Source of the DNA: Pristionchus mayeri
Taxonomy: Eukaryota; Nematoda; Chromadorea; Rhabditida; Neodiplogasteridae
NCBI GenBank assembly: GCA_036245805.1
Contig: BTRK01000002.1
Location: forward strand, 2,414,689 to 2,478,688
DNA length: 64,000 bases
Direction: 5' to 3'
The stretch's first letter is position 1. Each line of letters opens with the position of its first letter. The notes beneath the pieces were generated by a model that saw only the letters and a program-made list of their open reading frames with translations, did not search any database and was not told the origin of the DNA. Shown one piece after another: positions 35,532 through 48,800 of the stretch. The position numbers and the translations under genes were made by a program.

Positions 35532-35569
35532 CCAGCCGATTGCGCGCCTCAGCGCGCGCAATCGACTGG
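35532..35569. repeat. GC-rich short hairpin
   Basis: CCAGCCGATTGCGCGC pairs with GCGCGCAATCGACTGG across CTCAGC, giving a stem of about 16 bp about 90 bp before the polypyrimidine tract. Confidence 0.65.
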
Positions 35570-35658
35570 CGTGCTTCGGGGTGTTTTATTGGTTGGCTTA
35601 GTCTTATTTATTTCGGATTCACAATATCTCTCTTACACTCCCTTCCTTAACATTTATC

Positions 35659-36830
35659 CTTCCCTCTCTCCCCTCTCTCCATCTCTCCCTCTCTCTCCCC
35701 TTCTCCCCCCTCTCTCTCCCTCTCTCTCCTACTCTCCCTCTCTCCCACTCTCCCTCTCTTCCTCTCTCCCTCTCTTCCTCTCTCTCTCTCCCTTTCTCCC
35801 TCTCCCTCTGTTTCATTCTCCTTCTCTCTCTCCTCTCTCCTCCTCTTCCTCCTCTCTCTCTTCCTCTCTCTCCCTCTCTTCATCTCTCTCCCTCTTTTCA
35901 TCTCTCTTCCTCTCTTCCTATCTCTCCGTTTCTCCCTCTCCATCACTCTCTTTCTCCTTCTCTATCTCCTCTCTGCTCCTCTCCCTCTCTCTCTCCTTCC
36001 CCCTCTCTCTCCCTCTCTCTCCTACTCTCCCTCTCGCCTACTCTCCCTCTCTTCCTCTCTCTCCCTCTCTTCCTCTATTCATCTCTCTCCCTCTCTTCCA
36101 CTCTCTCTCCCTTTCTCCCTCTCCCCCTGATTCATTCTCCTTCTCTCTCTCCTCTCTCCTCCTCCTCCTCTCTCTCTTCCTCTCTCTCCCTCTCTCCCTC
36201 TCTCTCCCTCTCTTCATCACTCTTCCTCTCTTCCTCTCACTCCCTCTCTTCCTCTCTCTTCCTCTCTTCCTATCTCTCCGTTTCTCCCTCTCCATCTCTC
36301 TCCTTCTCCTTCTCTATCTCCTCTCTCCTCCTCTCCCTCTCTCTCTCTCCTTCCCCCCCCCTCTCCCCCTCTCTCTCCTACTCTCCCTCTCCCTCTGTTT
36401 CATTCTCCTTCTCTCTCTCCTTTCTCCTCCTCCTCTTCTCTCTCTTCCTCTCTCTCCTTCTCTTCCTCTCTCTTCCTCTCTTCCTCTCTCTCCCTTTCTC
36501 CCTCTCCCTCTCTCTCCCTCTCCTTCTCTCTCTCCCTTCCTCCCTCTCCCTCTGTCTAAATCTAATTCTCGCTCTCCTCTCTCCTCCTCCTCTCTCTCTC
36601 CTACTCTCTCTCTCTCCCACTCTCCCTCTCTTCCTCTCTCTTCCTCTCTCCCTCTCTCTCCCTCTCTTCCTCTCTCTCCGTTTCTCCCTCTCCCTCTCTC
36701 TCATTCTCCTTCTCTCCCTCTCTCTCTCTTTCTCTCTCTCCCTCTCTCTCCACCTCCATCTCGCCCTCTCTCTCCTTCTCTCCATCTCTCTCTCCCCCCT
36801 CTCTCCTTCTCTATTCCTATCTTCATCGCT
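35659..36830 (+). repeat. Polypyrimidine (CT-rich) tract, ~1.2 kb
   Basis: Nearly every base is C or T, in irregular TCCCTCTC and TCTTCC units with rare A/G interruptions. Larger segments are duplicated (for example around 35700-35960 and 36010-36300). The complementary strand is correspondingly all purine. Open frames exist in both directions only because CT-rich codons contain no stops. It directly abuts the HSE satellite. Confidence 0.9.
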
Positions 36831-39800
36831 CCATGTCCCTTCTCCGAATGGAACATTTTTGAAAAGCTTACTTTCTGGTACAGTCTAGAAGCTTTGGAAC
36901 ATTTTCGAACTTTCTGGAACATTCTAGAAGCTTTGAAACATTTTCGAACTTTCTGGTACAGTCTAGAAGCTTTGGAACATTTTCGAACTTTCTGGAACAT
37001 TCTAGAAGCTTTTAAACATTTTCGAACTTTCTGGAACATTCTAGAAGCTTTTGAACATTTTCGAACTTTCTGGAACATTCTAGAAGCTTTGGAACATTTT
37101 CGAACTTTCTGGAACATTCTAGAAGCTTTGGAACATTTTTGAACTTTCTGGAACATTCTAGAAGCTTTGAAACATTTTCGAACTTTCTGGTACAGTCTAG
37201 AAGCTTTGGAACATTTTCGAACTTTCTGGAACATTCTAGAAGCTTTTAAACATTTTCGAACTTTCTGGAACATTCTAGAAGCTTTGGAACATTTTCGAAC
37301 TTTCTGGAACATTCTAGAAGCTTTGGAACATTTTTGAACTTTCTGGAACATTCTAGAAGCTTTGGAACATTTCCGAACTTTCTGGAACATTCTAGAAGCT
37401 TTGGAACATTTTCGAACTTTCTGGTACATTCTAGAAGCTTTGAAACATTTTCGAACTTTCTGGTACAGTCTAGAAGCTTTGGAACATTTTCGAACTTTCT
37501 GGAACATTCTAGAAGCTTTGGAACATTTTCGAACTTTCTGGTACAGTCTAGAAGCTTTGGAACATTTTCGAACTTTCTGGAACATTCTAGAAGCTTTTGA
37601 ACATTTTCGAACTTTCTGGAACATTCTAGAAGCTTTGGAACATTTTCGAACTTTCTGGAACATTCTAGAAGCTTTGGAACATTTTTGAACTTTCTGGAAC
37701 ATTCTAGAAGCTTTGAAACATTTTCGAACTTTCTGGTACAGTCTAGAAGCTTTGGAACATTTTCGAACTTTCTGGAACATTCTAGAAGCTTTTAAACATT
37801 TTCGAACTTTCTGGAACATTCTAGAAGCTTTTGAACATTTTCGAACTTTCTGGAACATTCTAGAAGCTTTGGAACATTTTCGAACTTTCTGGAACATTCT
37901 AGAAGCTTTGGAACATTTTTGAACTTTCTGGAACATTCTAGAAGCTTTGAAACATTTTCGAACTTTCTGGTACATTCTAGAAGCTTTTAAACATTTTCGA
38001 ACTTTCTGGTACAGTCTAGAAGCTTTGGAACATTTTCGAACTTTCTGGAACATTCTAGAAGCTTTTAAACATTTTCGAACTTTCTGGAACATTCTAGAAG
38101 CTTTTGAACATTTTCGAACTTTCTGGAACATTCTAGAAGCTTTGGAACATTTTCGAACTTTCTGGAACATTCTAGAAGCTTTGGAACATTTTTGAACTTT
38201 CTGGAACATTCTAGAAGCTTTAGAACATTTTCGAACTTTCTGGAACATTCTAGAAGCTTTTAAACATTTTCGAACTTTCTGGTACAGTCTAGAAGCTTTG
38301 GAACATTTTCGAACTTTCTGGAACATTCTAGAAGCTTTTAAAAATTTTCGAACTTTCTGGAACATTCTAGAAGCTTTGGAACATTTTCGAACTTTCTGGA
38401 ACATTCTAGAAGCTTTTAAACATTTTTGAACTTTCTGGAACATTCTAGAAGCTTTGGAACATTTCCGAACTTTCTGGAACATTCTAGAAGCTTTTGAACA
38501 TTTTCGAACTTTCTGGAACATTCTAGAAGCTTTTGAACATTTTCGAACTTTCTGGAACATTCTAGAAGCTTTGGAACATTTTTGAACTTTCTGGAACATT
38601 CTAGAAGCTTTGAAACATTTTCGAACTTTCTGGTACAGTCTAGAAGCTTTGGAACATTTTCGAACTTTCTGGAACATTCTAGAAGCTTTGGAACATTTTC
38701 GAACTTTCTGGAACATTCTAGAAGCTTTGGAACATTTTCGAACTTTCTGGAACATTCTAGAAGCTTTGGAACATTTCCGAACTTTCTGGAACATTCTAGA
38801 AGCTTTGGAACATTTTCGAACTTTCTGGAACATTCTAGAAGCTTTGGAACATTTTTGAACTTTCTGGAACATTCTAGAAGCTTTGAAACATTTTCGAACT
38901 TTCTGGAACATTCTAGAAGCTTTTAAACATTTTCGAACTTTCTGGAACATTCTAGAAGCTTTGGAACATTTTTGAACTTTCTGGAACATTCTAGAAGCTT
39001 TGAAACATTTTCGAACTTTCTGGTACAGTCTAGAAGCTTTGGAACATTTTCGAACTTTCTGGAACATTCTAGAAGCTTTTGAACATTTTCGAACTTTCTG
39101 GAACATTCTAGAAGCTTTGGAACATTTTTGAACTTTCTGGAACATTCTAGAAGCTTTGAAACATTTTCGAACTTTCTGGTACAGTCTAGAAGCTTTGGAA
39201 CATTTTCGAACTTTCTGGAACATTCTAGAAGCTTTGGAACATTTTCGAACTTTCTGGTACAGTCTAGAAGCTTTGGAACATTTTCGAACTTTCTGGAACA
39301 TTCTAGAACCTTTTAAACATTTTCGAACTTTCTGGAACATTCTAGAAGCTTTGGAACATTTTTGAACTTTCTGGAACATTCTAGAAGCTTTGAAACATTT
39401 TCGAACTTTCTGGTACAGTCTAGAAGCTTTGGAACATTTTCGAACTTTCTGGAACATTCTAGAAGCTTTTAAACATTTTCGAACTTTCTGGAACATTCTA
39501 AAAGCTTTTAAACATTTTCGAACTTTCTGGAACATTCTAGAAGCTTTTGAACATTTTCGAACTTTCTGGAACATTCTAGAAGCTTTGGAACATTTTCGAA
39601 CTTTCTGGAACATTCTAGAAGCTTTTAAACATTTTCGAACTTTCTGGAACATTCTAGAAGCTTTTGAACATTTTCGAACTTTCTGGAACATTCTAGAAGC
39701 TTTGGAACATTTTCGAACTTTCTGGAACATTCTAGAAGCTTTGGAACATTTTTGAACTTTCTGGAACATTCTAGAAGCTTTGAAACATTTTCGAACTTTC

Positions 39801-42800
39801 TGGTACAGTCTAGAAGCTTTGGAACATTTTCGAACTTTCTGGAACATTCTAGAAGCTTTTAAACATTTTCGAACTTTCTGGAACATTCTAGAAGCTTTGG
39901 AACATTTTCGAACTTTCTGGAACATTCTAGAAGCTTTGGAACATTTTTGAACTTTCTGGAACATTCTAGAAGCTTTGGAACATTTCCGAACTTTCTGGAA
40001 CATTCTAGAAGCTTTGGAACATTTTCGAACTTTCTGGTACATTCTAGAAGCTTTGAAACATTTTCGAACTTTCTGGTACAGTCTAGAAGCTTTGGAACAT
40101 TTTCGAACTTTCTGGAACATTCTAGAAGCTTTGGAACATTTTCGAACTTTCTGGTACAGTCTAGAAGCTTTGGAACATTTTCGAACTTTCTGGAACATTC
40201 TAGAAGCTTTTGAACATTTTCGAACTTTCTGGAACATTCTAGAAGCTTTGGAACATTTTCGAACTTTCTGGAACATTCTAGAAGCTTTGGAACATTTTTG
40301 AACTTTCTGGAACATTCTAGAAGCTTTGAAACATTTTCGAACTTTCTGGTACAGTCTAGAAGCTTTGGAACATTTTCGAACTTTCTGGAACATTCTAGAA
40401 GCTTTTAAACATTTTCGAACTTTCTGGAACATTCTAGAAGCTTTTGAACATTTTCGAACTTTCTGGAACATTCTAGAAGCTTTGGAACATTTTCGAACTT
40501 TCTGGAACATTCTAGAAGCTTTGGAACATTTTTGAACTTTCTGGAACATTCTAGAAGCTTTGAAACATTTTCGAACTTTCTGGTACATTCTAGAAGCTTT
40601 TAAACATTTTCGAACTTTCTGGTACAGTCTAGAAGCTTTGGAACATTTTCGAACTTTCTGGAACATTCTAGAAGCTTTTAAACATTTTCGAACTTTCTGG
40701 AACATTCTAGAAGCTTTTGAACATTTTCGAACTTTCTGGAACATTCTAGAAGCTTTTGAACATTTTCGAACTTTCTGGAACATTCTAGAAGCTTTGGAAC
40801 ATTTTTGAACTTTCTGGAACATTCTAGAAGCTTTAGAACATTTTCGAACTTTCTGGAACATTCTAGAAGCTTTTAAACATTTTCGAACTTTCTGGTACAG
40901 TCTAGAAGCTTTGGAACATTTTCGAACTTTCTGGAACATTCTAGAAGCTTTTAAAAATTTTCGAACTTTCTGGAACATTCTAGAAGCTTTGGAACATTTT
41001 CGAACTTTCTGGAACATTCTAGAAGCTTTGAAACATTTTCGAACTTTCTGGTACAGTCTAGAAGCTTTGGAACATTTTCGAACTTTCTGGAACATTCTAG
41101 AAGCTTTTAAACATTTTCGAACTTTCTGGTACAGTCTAGAAGCTTTGGAACATTTTCGAACTTTCTGGAACATTCTAGAAGCTTTGGAACATTTTCGAAC
41201 TTTCTGGTACAGTCTAGAAGCTTTGGAACATTTTCGAACTTTCTGGAACATTCTAGAACCTTTTAAACATTTTTGAACTTTCTGGAACATTCTAGAAGCT
41301 TTGAAACATTTTCGAACTTTCTGGTACAGTCTAGAAGCTTTGGAACATTTTCGAACTTTCTGGTACAGTCTAGAAGCTTTGGAACATTTTCGAACTTTCT
41401 GGAACATTCTAGAAGCTTTGAAACATTTTCGAACTTTCTGGTACAGTCTAGAAGCTTTGGAACATTTTCGAACTTTCTGGAACATTCTAGAAGCTTTTAA
41501 ACATTTTCGAACTTTCTGGTACAGTCTAGAAGCTTTGGAACATTTTCGAACTTTCTGGAACATTCTAGAAGCTTTGGAACATTTTCGAACTTTCTGGTAC
41601 AGTCTAGAAGCTTTGGAACATTTTCGAACTTTCTGGAACATTCTAGAACCTTTTAAACATTTTTGAACTTTCTGGAACATTCTAGAAGCTTTGAAACATT
41701 TTCGAACTTTCTGGAACATTCTAGAAGCTTTTAAACATTTTCGAACTTTCTGGTACAGTCTAGAAGCTTTGGAACATTTTCGAACTTTCTGGAACATTCT
41801 AGAAGCTTTTAAAAATTTTCGAACTTTCTGGAACATTCTAGAAGCTTTGGAACATTTTCGAACTTTCTGGAACATTCTAGAAGCTTTGAAACATTTTCGA
41901 ACTTTCTGGTACAGTCTAGAAGCTTTGGAACATTTTCGAACTTTCTGGAACATTCTAGAAGCTTTTAAACATTTTCGAACTTTCTGGTACAGTCTAGAAG
42001 CTTTGGAACATTTTCGAACTTTCTGGAACATTCTAGAAGCTTTGGAACATTTTCGAACTTTCTGGAACATTCTAGAAGCTTTGGAACATTTTCGAACTTT
42101 CTGGAACATTCTAGAAGCTTTGGAACATTTTTGAACTTTCTGGAACATTCTAGAAGCTTTGAAACATTTTCGAACTTTCTGGTACAGTCTAGAAGCTTTG
42201 GAACATTTTCGAACTTTCTGGAACATTCTAGAAGCTTTGGAACATTTTCGAACTTTCTGGTACAGTCTAGAAGCTTTGGAACATTTTCGAACTTTCTGGA
42301 ACATTCTAGAACCTTTTAAACATTTTCGAACTTTCTGGAACATTCTAGAAGCTTTGGAACATTTTTGAACTTTCTGGAACATTCTAGAAGCTTTGAAACA
42401 TTTTCGAACTTTCTGGTACAGTCTAGAAGCTTTGGAACATTTTCGAACTTTCTGGAACATTCTAGAAGCTTTGAAACATTTTCGAACTTTCTGGAACATT
42501 CTAGAAGCTTTTAAACATTTTCGAACTTTCTGGAACATTCTAGAAGCTTTGGAACATTTTTGAACTTTCTGGAACATTCTAGAAGCTTTGAAACATTTTC
42601 GAACTTTCTGGTACAGTCTAGAAGCTTTGGAACATTTTCGAACTTTCTGGAACATTCTAGAAGCTTTTGAACATTTTCGAACTTTCTGGAACATTCTAGA
42701 AGCTTTGGAACATTTTTGAACTTTCTGGAACATTCTAGAAGCTTTGAAACATTTTCGAACTTTCTGGTACAGTCTAGAAGCTTTGGAACATTTTCGAACT

Positions 42801-45800
42801 TTCTGGAACATTCTAGAAGCTTTGGAACATTTTCGAACTTTCTGGTACAGTCTAGAAGCTTTGGAACATTTTCGAACTTTCTGGAACATTCTAGAACCTT
42901 TTAAACATTTTCGAACTTTCTGGAACATTCTAGAAGCTTTGGAACATTTTTGAACTTTCTGGAACATTCTAGAAGCTTTGAAACATTTTCGAACTTTCTG
43001 GTACAGTCTAGAAGCTTTGGAACATTTTCGAACTTTCTGGAACATTCTAGAAGCTTTTAAACATTTTCGAACTTTCTGGTACAGTCTAGAAGCTTTGGAA
43101 CATTTTCGAACTTTCTGGAACATTCTAGAAGCTTTGGAACATTTTCGAACTTTCTGGAACATTCTAGAAGCTTTGGAACATTTTCGAACTTTCTGGAACA
43201 TTCTAGAAGCTTTGGAACATTTTTGAACTTTCTGGAACATTCTAGAAGCTTTGAAACATTTTCGAACTTTCTGGTACAGTCTAGAAGCTTTGGAACATTT
43301 TCGAACTTTCTGGAACATTCTAGAAGCTTTGGAACATTTTCGAACTTTCTGGTACAGTCTAGAAGCTTTGGAACATTTTCGAACTTTCTGGAACATTCTA
43401 GAACCTTTTAAACATTTTCGAACTTTCTGGAACATTCTAGAAGCTTTGGAACATTTTTGAACTTTCTGGAACATTCTAGAAGCTTTGAAACATTTTCGAA
43501 CTTTCTGGTACAGTCTAGAAGCTTTGGAACATTTTCGAACTTTCTGGAACATTCTAGAAGCTTTGAAACATTTTCGAACTTTCTGGAACATTCTAGAAGC
43601 TTTTAAACATTTTCGAACTTTCTGGAACATTCTAGAAGCTTTGGAACATTTTTGAACTTTCTGGAACATTCTAGAAGCTTTGAAACATTTTCGAACTTTC
43701 TGGTACAGTCTAGAAGCTTTGGAACATTTTCGAACTTTCTGGAACATTCTAGAAGCTTTTGAACATTTTCGAACTTTCTGGAACATTCTAGAAGCTTTGG
43801 AACATTTTTGAACTTTCTGGAACATTCTAGAAGCTTTGAAACATTTTCGAACTTTCTGGTACAGTCTAGAAGCTTTGGAACATTTTCGAACTTTCTGGAA
43901 CATTCTAGAAGCTTTGGAACATTTTCGAACTTTCTGGTACAGTCTAGAAGCTTTGGAACATTTTCGAACTTTCTGGAACATTCTAGAACCTTTTAAACAT
44001 TTTCGAACTTTCTGGAACATTCTAGAAGCTTTGGAACATTTTTGAACTTTCTGGAACATTCTAGAAGCTTTGAAACATTTTCGAACTTTCTGGTACAGTC
44101 TAGAAGCTTTGGAACATTTTCGAACTTTCTGGTACATTCTAGAAGCTTTTAAACATTTTCGAACTTTCTGGAACATTCTAGAAGCATTTGAACATTTTCG
44201 AACTTTCTGGAACATTCTAGAAGCTTTGGAACATTTTCGAACTTTCTGGAACATTCTAGAAGCTTTGGAACATTTTTGAACTTTCTGGAACATTCTAGAA
44301 GCTTTGAAACATTTTCGAACTTTTTGGTACAGTCTAGAAGCTTTGGAACATTTTCGAACTTTCTGGAACATTCTAGAAGCTTTTAAACATTTTCGAACTT
44401 TCTGGTACAGTCTAGAAGCTTTGGAACATTTTCGAACTTTCTGGAACATTCTAGAAGCTTTTAAACATTTTCGAACTTTCTGGAACATTCTAGAAGCTTT
44501 GGAACATTTTCGAACTTTCTGGAACATTCTAGAAGCTTTTAAACATTTTTGAACTTTCTGGTACAGTCTAGAAGCTTTGAAACATTTTCGAACTTTCTGG
44601 TACAGTCTAGAAGCTTTGGAACATTTTCGAACTTTCTGGAACATTCTAGAAGCTTTTAAACATTTTCGAACTTTCTGGAACATTCTAGAAGCTTTGGAAC
44701 ATTTTTGAACTTTCTGGAACATTCTAGAAGCTTTGGAACATTTTCGAACTTTCTGGAACATTCTAGAAGCTTTGGAACATTTTCGAACTTTCTGGAACAT
44801 TCTAGAAGCTTTGGAACATTTCCGAACTTTCTGGAACATTCTAGAAGCTTTTGAACATTTTCGAACTTTCTGGAACATTCTAGAAGCTTTTGAACATTTT
44901 CGAACTTTCTGGAACATTCTAGAAGCTTTGGAACATTTTTGAACTTTCTGGAACATTCTAGAAGCTTTGGAACATTTTTGAACTTTCTGGAACATTCTAG
45001 AAGCTTTGGAACATTTTTGAACTTTCTGGAACATTCTAGAAGCTTTGAAACATTTTCGAACTTTCTGGTACAGTCTAGAAGCTTTGGAACATTTTCGAAC
45101 TTTCTGGAACATTCTAGAAGCTTTTGAACATTTTCGAACTTTCTGCAACATTCTAGAAGCTTTGGAACATTTTTGAACTTTCTGGAACATTCTAGAAGCT
45201 TTGAAACATTTTCGAACTTTCTGGTACAGTCTAGAAGCTTTGGAACATTTTCGAACTTTCTGGAACATTCTAGAAGCTTTGGAACATTTTCGAACTTTCT
45301 GGTACAGTCTAGAAGCTTTGGAACATTTTCGAACTTTCTGGAACATTCTAGAACCTTTTAAACATTTTCGAACTTTCTGGAACATTCTAGAAGCTTTGGA
45401 ACATTTTTGAACTTTCTGGAACATTCTAGAAGCTTTGAAACATTTTCGAACTTTCTGGTACAGTCTAGAAGCTTTGGAACATTTTCGAACTTTCTGGAAC
45501 ATTCTTGAAGCTTTTAAACATTTTCGAACTTTCTGGAACATTCTAGAAGCATTTGAACATTTTCGAACTTTCTGGAACATTCTAGAAGCTTTGGAACATT
45601 TTCGAACTTTCTGGAACATTCTAGAAGCTTTGGAACATTTTTGAACTTTCTGGAACATTCTAGAAGCTTTGAAACATTTTCGAACTTTTTGGTACAGTCT
45701 AGAAGCTTTGGAACATTTTCGAACTTTCTGGAACATTCTAGAAGCTTTTAAACATTTTCGAACTTTCTGGTACAGTCTAGAAGCTTTGGAACATTTTCGA

Positions 45801-48800
45801 ACTTTCTGGAACATTCTAGAAGCTTTTAAACATTTTCGAACTTTCTGGAACATTCTAGAAGCTTTGGAACATTTTCGAACTTTCTGGAACATTCTAGAAG
45901 CTTTTAAACATTTTTGAACTTTCTGGTACAGTCTAGAAGCTTTGAAACATTTTCGAACTTTCTGGTACAGTCTAGAAGCTTTGGAACATTTTCGAACTTT
46001 CTGGAACATTCTAGAAGCTTTTAAACATTTTCGAACTTTCTGGAACATTCTAGAAGCTTTGGAACATTTTTGAACTTTCTGGAACATTCTAGAAGCTTTG
46101 GAACATTTTCGAACTTTCTGGAACATTCTAGAAGCTTTGGAACATTTTCGAACTTTCTGGAACATTCTAGAAGCTTTGGAACATTTCCGAACTTTCTGGA
46201 ACATTCTAGAAGCTTTTGAACATTTTCGAACTTTCTGGAACATTCTAGAAGCTTTTGAACATTTTCGAACTTTCTGGAACATTCTAGAAGCTTTGGAACA
46301 TTTTTGAACTTTCTGGAACATTCTAGAAGCTTTGAAACATTTTCGAACTTTCTGGTACAGTCTAGAAGCTTTGGAACATTTTCGAACTTTCTGGAACATT
46401 CTAGAAGCTTTGGAACATTTTCGAACTTTCTGGAACATTCTAGAAGCTTTGGAACATTTTCGAACTTTCTGGAACATTCTAGAAGCTTTGGAACATTTCC
46501 GAACTTTCTGGAACATTCTAGAAGCTTTGGAACATTTTCGAACTTTCTGGAACATTCTAGAAGCTTTGGAACATTTTTGAACTTTCTGGAACATTCTAGA
46601 AGCTTTTAAACATTTTCGAACTTTCTGGAACATTCTAGAAGCTTTTGAACATTTTCGAACTTTCTGGAACATTCTAAAAGCTTTGGAACATTTTCGAACT
46701 TTCTGGAACATTCTAGAAGCTTTGGAACATTTTTGAACTTTCTGGAACATTCTAGAAGCTTTGAAACATTTTCGAACTTTCTGGTACAGTCTAGAAGCTT
46801 TGGAATATTTTCGAACTTTCTGGAACATTCTAGAAGCTTTTAAACATTTTCGAACTTTCTGGAACATTCTAGAAGCTTTTAAACATTTTCGAACTTTCTG
46901 GAACATTCTAAAAGCTTTTAAACATTTTCGAACTTTCTGGAACATTCTAGAAGCTTTTGAACATTTTCGAACTTTCTGGAACATTCTAGAAGCTTTGGAA
47001 CATTTTCGAACTTTCTGGACATTCTAGAAGCTTTGGAACATTTTTGAACTTTCTGGAACATTCTAGAAGCTTTGAAACATTTTCGAACTTTCTGGTTCAG
47101 TCTAGAAGCTTTGGAACATTTTCGAACTTTCTGGAACATTCTAGAAGCTTTTAAACATTTTCGAACTTTCTGGAACATTCTAGAAGCTTTTGAACATTTT
47201 CGAACTTTCTGGAACATTCTAGAAGCTTTTAAACATTTTCGAACTTTCTGGAACATTCTAGAAGCTTTGGAACATTTTTGAACTTTCTGGAACATTCTAG
47301 AAGCTTTGAAACATTTTCGAACTTTCTGGTACAGTCTAGAAGCTTTGGAACATTTTCGAACTTTCTGGAACATTCTAGAAGCTTTTAAACATTTTCGAAC
47401 TTTCTGGAACATTCTAGAAGCTTTGGAACATTTTTGAACTTTCTGGAACATTCTAGAAGCTTTGGAACATTTTTGAACTTTCTGGAACATTCTAGAAGCT
47501 TTGAAACATTTTCGAACTTTCTGGTTCAGTCTAGAAGCTTTGGAACATTTTCGAACTTTCTGGAACATTCTAGAAGCTTTTAAACATTTTCGAACTTTCT
47601 GGAACATTCTAGAAGCTTTTGAACATTTTCGAACTTTCTGGAACATTCTAGAAGCTTTTAAACATTTTCGAACTTTCTGGAACATTCTAGAAGCTTTGGA
47701 ACATTTTTGAACTTTCTGGAACATTCTAGAAGCTTTGAAACATTTTCGAACTTTCTGGTACAGTCTAGAAGCTTTGGAACATTTTCGAACTTTCTGGAAC
47801 ATTCTAGAAGCTTTTAAACATTTTCGAACTTTCTGGAACATTCTAGAAGCTTTGGAACATTTTTGAACTTTCTGGAACATTCTAGAAGCTTTGAAACATT
47901 TTCGAACTTTCTGGTACAGTCTAGAAGCTTTGGAACATTTTCGAACTTTCTGGAACATTCTAGAAGCTTTTAAACATTTTCGAACTTTCTGGAACATTCT
48001 AGAAGCTTTTAAACATTTTCGAACTTTCTGGAACATTCTAAAAGCTTTTAAACATTTTCGAACTTTCTGGAACATTCTAGAAGCTTTTGAACATTTTCGA
48101 ACTTTCTGGAACATTCTAGAAGCTTTGGAACATTTTCGAACTTTCTGGACATTCTAGAAGCTTTGGAACATTTTTGAACTTTCTGGAACATTCTAGAAGC
48201 TTTGAAACATTTTCGAACTTTCTGGTACAGTCTAGAAGCTTTGGAACATTTTCGAACTTTCTGGAACATTCTAGAAGCTTTTAAACATTTTCGAACTTTC
48301 TGGAACATTCTAGAAGCTTTTGAACATTTTCGAACTTTCTGGAACATTCTAGAAGCTTTTAAACATTTTCGAACTTTCTGGAACATTCTAGAAGCTTTGG
48401 AACATTTTTGAACTTTCTGGAACATTCTAGAAGCTTTTAAACATTTTCGAACTTTCTGGTACAGTCTAGAAGCTTTGGAACATTTTCGAACTTTCTGGAA
48501 CATTCTAGAAGCTTTTGAACATTTTTGAACTTTCTGGAACATTCTAGAAGCTTTGAAACATTTTCGAACTTTCTGGTACAGTCTAGAAGCTTTGGAATAT
48601 TTTCGAACTTTCTGGAACATTCTAGAAGCTTTTAAACATTTTCGAACTTTCTGGAACATTCTAGAAGCTTTTGAACATTTTCGAACTTTCTGGAACATTC
48701 TAGAAGCTTTTAAACATTTTCGAACTTTCTGGAACATTCTAGAAGCTTTGGAACATTTTTGAACTTTCTGGAACATTCTAGAAGCTTTGAAACATTTTCG

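Noticed and set aside
35571..37142. A 523-codon Ser/Leu/Pro-rich plus-strand ORF and Arg/Glu-rich minus-strand ORFs
   Set aside because: Low-complexity readings of the CT tract, running into the satellite without any domain boundary.
36701..46984. A 3427-codon minus-strand ORF (and a similar 3552-codon one at 52735-63393, plus 398-, 515- and 720-codon ones)
   Set aside because: They are the satellite read in a frame that 39-bp periodicity keeps open. Differences between units are mostly replacement changes, there is no non-repeat domain, and the ORFs start and end at array features, a one-base deletion or the MITE.
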